Assembly: GCF_003946865.1 (NCBI RefSeq)
Contig: NZ_QXTH01000010.1
Span: 152,532 to 216,531 of the forward strand
Direction of reading: 5' to 3'
From: Antribacter gilvus
Lineage (GTDB): Bacteria > Actinomycetota > Actinomycetes > Actinomycetales > Cellulomonadaceae
DNA length: 64,000 bases
Each line of letters starts with the position of its first letter. Position 1 is the first letter of the stretch. Below the pieces are notes generated by a model that worked only from the letters and a program-made list of their open reading frames with translations, made no database searches and had not been told where the DNA came from. Below are positions 59,459-64,000 of this stretch, piece after piece. Made by a program: the position numbers and the translations under genes.

Positions 59459-60114
59459 ACGCGCCGACCCGCGTCCTGGTCTGCGACGACCAGGCGCTGA
59501 TCCGGACGGGCTTCACGACGATCATCGACGCCCAGCCCGACCTGGAGGTGGTGGGCGCCTGCGGGGACGGACAGGCCGCCGTCGACCTCGCCCGCCGGCT
59601 GAACCCGGACCTCGTGGTGATGGACGTCCGGATGCCGGTGCTCGACGGCATCGAGGCGACCCGGCTGCTCGCCGGCGCCGGTGTGGAGCATCCGGTCAAG
59701 GTGCTCGTGGTGACCACGTTCAACCTGGACGAGTACGTCTACGAGGCGCTGCGCGCCGGGGCGAGCGGGTTCCTGCTCAAGGACGCCCCGGCCGCGCAGC
59801 TGCTGAACGGCATCCGCACGGTCGCGGCCGGGGCCGCACTCCTGGCACCCGAGGTGACGAGGCAGCTCGTCGGCAGGTACGCCGCGCGGATCCGCCCCGC
59901 AGAGGGCTCGGGCGGCGATCCCTCGCTGACCCGTCGCGAGCTGGAGGTGCTGCGCCTCATCGCGGACGGGCTGTCGAACGGCGAGATCGCCGCGACGCTG
60001 GTGATCAGCCAGGAGACGGTCAAGACGTACGTGTCGCGCCTCCTGGCCAAGCTGGGGCTGCGCGACCGCGTGCAGGCTGTGGTCTACGCCTACCGGAACG
60101 GGCTGGTGACGTGA
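59455..60114 (+). CDS. LuxR/NarL-family response regulator
   Basis: A 219-residue regulator. The receiver domain (1-120) has the acidic pocket CDDQ, phospho-Asp 57 in VVMDVRMP, the TTF switch Thr and a conserved Lys in FLLKDAP. The DNA-binding domain (about 145-210) is LuxR/NarL-type: LTRRELEVLRLIADGLSNGE followed by ISQETVKTYVSRLLAKLG. GTG at 59455 overlaps the kinase stop by 4 nt, so the pair is translationally coupled. It is the only helix-turn-helix regulator close to the synthase operon; control of that operon is a reasonable guess, but no operator consensus could be read. Confidence 0.95.
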   Translation: MNAPTRVLVCDDQALIRTGFTTIIDAQPDLEVVGACGDGQAAVDLARRLNPDLVVMDVRMPVLDGIEATRLLAGAGVEHPVKVLVVTTFNLDEYVYEALRAGASGFLLKDAPAAQLLNGIRTVAAGAALLAPEVTRQLVGRYAARIRPAEGSGGDPSLTRRELEVLRLIADGLSNGEIAATLVISQETVKTYVSRLLAKLGLRDRVQAVVYAYRNGLVT

Positions 60115-60363
60115 CGGTGGCACACCAGTCATATCCTGGTCGGCCTGCGAAGAGCGCTGCAATCGTTCCCACACATCGTCAGCAGCAACGGTTCCTCCCT
60201 CTGGTCCCGACCGCCAGGACACCAGCACAGCAGCCGAAATGTTTCGTCGACGATGAATGAATTCGTTTGCAGCGGGATTCGCTGAAAGCATTGCCAGGCT
60301 CGATAGCCCGGCGTAGGTTGCCGAGCGGGACGCCAACGGGGGCGTCCACTTGGAGGCAATCAC

Positions 60364-62403
60364 ATGACACGCTCACGAGTCCGATCTCCACAGGTTTCTA
60401 AAACGATTTCCACCCTCGCCGCCTTCGGCGTGGTCCTTGCCGGTTCGACCGCCGCCTGGGCGAGCGACAGCACCGCCAAGGCGCCGGAGACCCGGCCCAC
60501 CGCCGTCGTGGACTGGGACGACGAACGGCAGGACGTGGACGGCTTCGGCGGCTCCTTCGCCTTCCACAAGGCCGGGTCGATCCAGCGGCTGGGCGAGCCT
60601 CAGTCCTCGGAGATGCTCGACATGATCTTCGACGACGAGGCCGGCATCGGCCTCGACATCGTCCGCGTGATGGTGGGCGACGGCGGTATCGGCACCTGGG
60701 GCGACCAGCTCTACGACGGCCCCACGCACACGATCGAGCCCGAGCCGGGCGCGTTCGTCTGGGACCAGCCGAACTGGGAGGAGGTCAAGCCCACCTTCGA
60801 CCACTACCAGGTCTGGCTCATGCGCGAGGCGCAGGCGCGAGGCGTCGACACCATCCTGGCGAGCGCCTGGAGCCCGCCGGCCTGGATGAAGGAGAACAGC
60901 TCCGTCAGGCGCACCGCCGACGGCCTGCCCAACCGCCTGCGCACCGACATGTACGACGAGTTCGCGGACTACCTCGCCGAGTACGTGATCGGCTACGAGC
61001 GCGAGTTCGGCATCCGGATCTCGCACGTCTCGCCCACCAACGAGCCCGACCTGAGCACGAGCTACTCGAGCAGCCAGTGGACGCCCGAGGAGCTGCGCGT
61101 CTTCGTGCGCGACCACCTTGGTCCTACGTTTGCGGAGCGCGGGGTCGACGCCGAGATCGTCCTCGGCGAGGCCGTCCGGTTCGACGAGTCGTTCGTGCTG
61201 CCGGCCGTCACCGATCCCGAAGCGAACCAGTATGTCGACGTGGTCGCGGCGCACGGGTACGCAGGCCTGGTCGACGGTGCCACACGAGCCGCGCCGGGCG
61301 CGTTCGCGACGTCGCAGCAGCTCGGCACCCCCATCTGGCAGACCGAGTACATGAACCAAGGGTCACCGCGCGACCGGCTGTTCGTGAACAACACCATGAC
61401 CGACGGCCTGCGCTACGCCGAGCTCATCGGCAACCTCTTCAACGAGACGCAGATCAGCGCCTACTTCTGGTGGTGGCCCGTGGCCAACAACGGCGCCGAC
61501 GGCTCGGACCTCATCCGCCTCGTCAACACCGGGACGCCGCAGAGCGGCAACCCGACCGAGACGGGCGAGTACCGGATCTTCAAGCGCTACTACACCGTCG
61601 GCCAGTACTCGCGGTTCGTCGACCCGGGCGACGTCCTGCTCGGCGCAACGCCGCAGCCTGCACCCGGCGTGACGCTCACTGCGTTCAAGGACCCGGAGAC
61701 GGGCGAGTTCGCCGTCGTCCTGGTCAACGAGAACGCGCACGACGTGACGCTCGACCTCGCGCTCGAGGGCGGGTTCCCTCTGCCCGACCGGCGGCCAGCG
61801 CTCGCCGCGTACCGGACGTCGGCCAGCGAGAACCTGGTGCGGCTCGACGACGTCCGCGTGCACGACGCGGGGGTCACCACCACGCTCCGTGCCGGCAGCG
61901 TGACGACGTTCGTCCCGGCGGAGGGTGCGCTGCCGGGGCTCCCGGACCGCAAGGACGTCTTCTCGACCTATCCGGCCGAGGAGAACGACGGCACCTCGCC
62001 CGGCGTCCGCACGACGCCCGTCACGGACCGCGGGCTCGTCGCGACCGGCGTGCGAGACGGCGCGTGGCTCCGCTGGGCGAACGTCAACTTCGCCGACGGC
62101 TCGGCCGCCGGGTTCGCCGACCAGAAGGGCGAGCTGCGCCTGCACGCGGACGTCCGCTCGACGTCGTCCACGCCGACGATCCTCGAGGTGCGCATCGACG
62201 ACCCGGTCCACGGCGCCGTCGTCGGCACGCTCGAGGTACCGCCGGGTACGGGCGAGTGGACCACGGCGACGACGTGGGTCGACACGAGCCCCGACGGCGG
62301 AGCGTACGGGTTCCACGACCTGTACCTCGTCGCGCAGGGTGACCCCGCAGGCGCCGCCCACGCGTCGTTGCTCGACCTCGACTACGCCACGTTCAGCGAC
62401 TGA
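60364..62403 (+). CDS. Secreted GH30-family glycosidase
   Basis: The 679-residue protein has an N-terminal signal peptide (basic start, hydrophobic TLAAFGVVLAGSTAAWA, about residues 1-34), a GH30 catalytic domain with the DGFGGSFAFH start, and a C-terminal beta-sandwich domain of the carbohydrate-binding type. Catalytic residues are visible: acid/base Glu about 227 in SPTNEPD and nucleophile Glu about 328 in IWQTEYMN. GH30 enzymes cleave xylans or beta-1,6-linked glucans outside the cell; the subfamily cannot be fixed here. GGAGG before the ATG gives a good ribosome-binding site. It lies 249 nt downstream of the response regulator with no clear terminator between, but is probably a separate unit. 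Confidence 0.92.
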   Translation: MTRSRVRSPQVSKTISTLAAFGVVLAGSTAAWASDSTAKAPETRPTAVVDWDDERQDVDGFGGSFAFHKAGSIQRLGEPQSSEMLDMIFDDEAGIGLDIVRVMVGDGGIGTWGDQLYDGPTHTIEPEPGAFVWDQPNWEEVKPTFDHYQVWLMREAQARGVDTILASAWSPPAWMKENSSVRRTADGLPNRLRTDMYDEFADYLAEYVIGYEREFGIRISHVSPTNEPDLSTSYSSSQWTPEELRVFVRDHLGPTFAERGVDAEIVLGEAVRFDESFVLPAVTDPEANQYVDVVAAHGYAGLVDGATRAAPGAFATSQQLGTPIWQTEYMNQGSPRDRLFVNNTMTDGLRYAELIGNLFNETQISAYFWWWPVANNGADGSDLIRLVNTGTPQSGNPTETGEYRIFKRYYTVGQYSRFVDPGDVLLGATPQPAPGVTLTAFKDPETGEFAVVLVNENAHDVTLDLALEGGFPLPDRRPALAAYRTSASENLVRLDDVRVHDAGVTTTLRAGSVTTFVPAEGALPGLPDRKDVFSTYPAEENDGTSPGVRTTPVTDRGLVATGVRDGAWLRWANVNFADGSAAGFADQKGELRLHADVRSTSSTPTILEVRIDDPVHGAVVGTLEVPPGTGEWTTATTWVDTSPDGGAYGFHDLYLVAQGDPAGAAHASLLDLDYATFSD

Positions 62404-62471
62404 CGCGCGCGCCGTCGGGCACCTGACTGGACGGTGTCCTGGGTCTCGGTCCCAGCTGAACCCGTGACCCG

Positions 62472-62506
62472 AGCGCCCGTCCCGGCCCCGCGCCGGGACG
62501 GGCGCT
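62472..62506. terminator. Terminator after the GH30 gene
   Basis: A 14-bp perfect inverted repeat (AGCGCCCGTCCCGG, 62472-62485, with its complement at 62493-62506) closes on a 7-nt loop about 70 nt after the GH30 stop. It lies between two converging genes and may serve both. Confidence 0.8.
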
Positions 62507-62545
62507 GGCGCTTGTGGTGGTCCTGGCGTCAGGCACGGTCTCCGG

Positions 62546-63172
62546 CTAGCCGAGGTTCGAGTAGGCGACGTAGAACGTCACCGCGACGAGTGCCGCCCCG
62601 CCGACTCCCAGCGCGACCGGCATCGGGCCTCGGGCGCGGCGGGCGAGCACGCCGATCAGCAGGGCCAGACCGGCGGCACCGATGAGCGTCCAGTAGACGG
62701 GGCTGGTCGTCTCACGGACGACCGTGAGCCCGTAGGCGCTCTCCCCCACGCCGATGCCCGCCAGCAGGGCCGCACCCAGGGCGGCCCGGACGGCGGTGGC
62801 GCGCAGCCAGGACGCCGCGAGCCCCACGAACGGGCCCGCCAGCACGCCGACGGCGGAGAAGAGGACCGGGTCGTAGGAGAGGCCCCGGACGTGCGACGCC
62901 GCCGAGTACCCGAGCACGAGCAGGACGAAGCTGACGGCACCCAGGGCCGCGGCCGTGCCGGTCCGCGCGCGGGACCAGAACACGAGCATCGCCGTGAGCA
63001 CCGTCCAGCCGCTGGCCGAGTTCGCGAAGGAGCTGAGCTCGGTCGGCAGGGATCCCTGCGCCCAGGACGTGGCGCCGCCCAACAGGAAGCTGAGGAGCAC
63101 GACGGTCCCGATCCGCATGAGTGGACCGGAGGTCGCAGGGTCGGAGACCGGGGTCCGAGCAGCCGTCGTCAT
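62546..63172 (-). CDS. DUF6518-like membrane protein
   Basis: A 208-residue membrane protein with about six hydrophobic helices. The first half contains a TELSSFANSASGWTVLTAML segment that matches DUF6518 proteins of actinobacteria; the second half includes LAGPFVGLAASW and YWTLIGAAGLALLIGVL. Function unknown. ATG at 63170-63172 begins just before the first helix, after a short hydrophilic N-terminus. It converges with the GH30 gene and is divergent from the MFS gene, with a palindrome in the gap. Confidence 0.8.
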   Translation of the reverse strand: MTTAARTPVSDPATSGPLMRIGTVVLLSFLLGGATSWAQGSLPTELSSFANSASGWTVLTAMLVFWSRARTGTAAALGAVSFVLLVLGYSAASHVRGLSYDPVLFSAVGVLAGPFVGLAASWLRATAVRAALGAALLAGIGVGESAYGLTVVRETTSPVYWTLIGAAGLALLIGVLARRARGPMPVALGVGGAALVAVTFYVAYSNLG

Positions 63173-63353
63173 GGCGGCAACCTATCGAGCGGTACCGGCG
63201 GGGGCATCGGCCGCAGGGTTGATCGCCCTGTCATCCCCTGGGTGGACCAGGTAACCGGTGTTCGGGTGCGGGCGCCTGGTGCGTGCTGTATATCGGCACA
63301 CGACCAGCGCGGGCGTGTCCCTGGTGGGTCGGATGACGCTTGGCCGATCCCAC

Positions 63354-63375
63354 AACGCTGTGTAGCGTTACACAG
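63354..63375. promoter_or_regulatory. Overlapping palindromes directly before the MFS start
   Basis: AACGCT-GTGT-AGCGTT (63354-63369) and CTGTGTA-GCGT-TACACAG (63358-63375) are perfect, nested palindromes ending right at the ATG. No Shine-Dalgarno sequence separates them from the start, so the MFS transcript may be leaderless and the palindromes could be an operator. Confidence 0.55.
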
Positions 63376-64000
63376 ATGAACCGCATCGATGCACGGTCGT
63401 GGGCGGGCCTGGTGCTGCTGGCGTGCGCGGCATTCGTGTACAACACGTCAGAGTCGTTCCCCGTTGGTCTACTGCCTCAGATGGCCGTGGACCTGGGAGT
63501 TACGGAGTCGCGGATCGGCTCGCTCCTCACCCTGTATGCCGCTGCCGTCGCGGTCACGGTCTTCCCTCTAGTCATCCTCGCGTCGGGGATCGCGCGGCGA
63601 CGCCTCGTGCTTGTGACCGTCGGGGTCCTCGTGGCTTCCAACATCGCCATGGCTCTCGCCCCGGACTTCGGCTGGGTCCTGGGTTCCCGCCTCGTGTCGG
63701 CCACGACCCATGGGATCTTCTGGTCGGTGGTTGCGCCGACGGCGGCAAGTCTCGTCCCGCGCGGCCGTGAAGGCTTCGCGATCTCGGTCGCCTTCATGGG
63801 CAGCTCCCTCGCCATGGTGGCGGGCACGCCGTTGATGACTGCTCTGGGCCACGCGTGGAGCTGGCGAACGGCGATCGCCGTCCTCGCCGGTGTGGCGGCG
63901 CTAGCTGTACTGACCCGGGACGTTGTTGACATAGCGAGAGACCTCCGGGTCGAGTGGGAGCTGTCTAGGAACCTGCTCGACCAACGGAGGTCTCTCGTGT
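63376..64000 (+). CDS. MFS transporter, N-terminal half, probably cut by an insertion sequence
   Basis: ATG at 63376 starts an MFS-type protein (DHA1-like sugar-efflux/drug family): FVYNTSESFPVGLLPQMA in helix 1, the RRRLVLVTVGV loop region of motif A, and a FAISVAFMGSSLAMVAGTPL segment. Six helices are encoded by about position 63915. From there the frame reads TRDVVDIARDLRVEWELSRN, which does not look like an MFS linker, and the DNA shows features of an insertion-sequence end. The frame is open to the window edge. I read the coding part as a normal 5' half interrupted by an element; whether the other half lies beyond cannot be seen. No ribosome-binding site is evident, so leaderless translation is likely. 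Confidence 0.8.
   Translation, partial: MNRIDARSWAGLVLLACAAFVYNTSESFPVGLLPQMAVDLGVTESRIGSLLTLYAAAVAVTVFPLVILASGIARRRLVLVTVGVLVASNIAMALAPDFGWVLGSRLVSATTHGIFWSVVAPTAASLVPRGREGFAISVAFMGSSLAMVAGTPLMTALGHAWSWRTAIAVLAGVAALAVLTRDVVDIARDLRVEWELSRNLLDQRRSLV
63922..64000 (+). mobile_element. Candidate insertion-sequence left end
   Basis: Within the MFS gene the sequence changes at about 63922. It shows TTGACA at 63926-63931, a 13-bp inverted repeat CGAGAGACCTCCG (63935-63947) and CGGAGGTCTCTCG (63985-63997), and, over its right arm, CGGAGG as ribosome-binding site followed by GTG at 63997-63999. This is what the upstream end of a transposase gene looks like; the transposase itself lies beyond the window. 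An IS481-like element is possible but not provable from 79 nt. Confidence 0.5.

Overview
The window is very GC-rich, with strong G/C bias at third codon positions, frequent GTG starts and many 4-nt stop/start overlaps. It carries conserved actinobacterial blocks: lipB-lipA-DUF4191-glnA, and glnE-glnA2-panB with a polyphosphate glucokinase (ppgK). GlnR-type boxes lie upstream of glnA. With a secreted GH30 glycosidase, this points to an actinobacterium of the Micrococcales, perhaps near Cellulomonas or the Promicromonosporaceae. The genus is an inference, not proven by the sequence. No tRNA, rRNA or CRISPR array was seen.

Layout. 1-10.2 kb is mostly core: the end of a TIGR01777 epimerase, a membrane-anchored pseudokinase, a Gfo/Idh/MocA oxidoreductase, a secreted HNH nuclease-like protein, a TetR/epimerase divergent pair with palindromic operators, lipoate synthesis (lipB, lipA), a DUF4191 membrane protein and glnA. 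10.3-16.9 kb is an accessory patch bounded by two related hairpin repeats. It holds a three-gene ABC-2 exporter, gene fragments, a frameshifted HAD phosphatase, small orphan genes and an alpha/beta-hydrolase that has lost its catalytic Ser and His. 16.9-31 kb is more accessory material: an APH-type kinase, a MoxR ATPase/VWA-metallopeptidase operon, an EamA transporter, a protease-like/binding-protein/VWA fusion, and a TetR-controlled MMPL operon. 31-41 kb returns to core genes (glnE, glnA2, panB, ppgK, STAS, DUF3467) followed by accessory oxidoreductase and SnoaL-like genes.

42.1-55.1 kb is the most notable region. Five genes are chained by 4-nt overlaps and encode a PUFA-synthase-like iterative lipid/polyketide synthase: AT-ACP-ACP; a 1958-aa protein read as FabL-like SDR - KS - Cys-less KS (CLF) - KR - DH; a cytochrome P450; a KR-degenerate DH protein; and an FMO-type flavoprotein. 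An MMPL exporter follows 25 nt later. A CPBP protease and a histidine kinase/response regulator pair come next on the same strand. No thioesterase, phosphopantetheinyl transferase or PfaD-type enoyl reductase is visible, so the FabL-like domain is the only candidate enoyl reductase. The product is probably a reduced and oxygenated lipid, but cannot be deduced. I do not recognise this architecture as a characterised pathway.

60.3-64 kb holds a secreted GH30 glycosidase, a DUF6518-like membrane protein and an MFS transporter. The MFS gene seems to be entered by an insertion sequence whose transposase would start at the last bases of the window.
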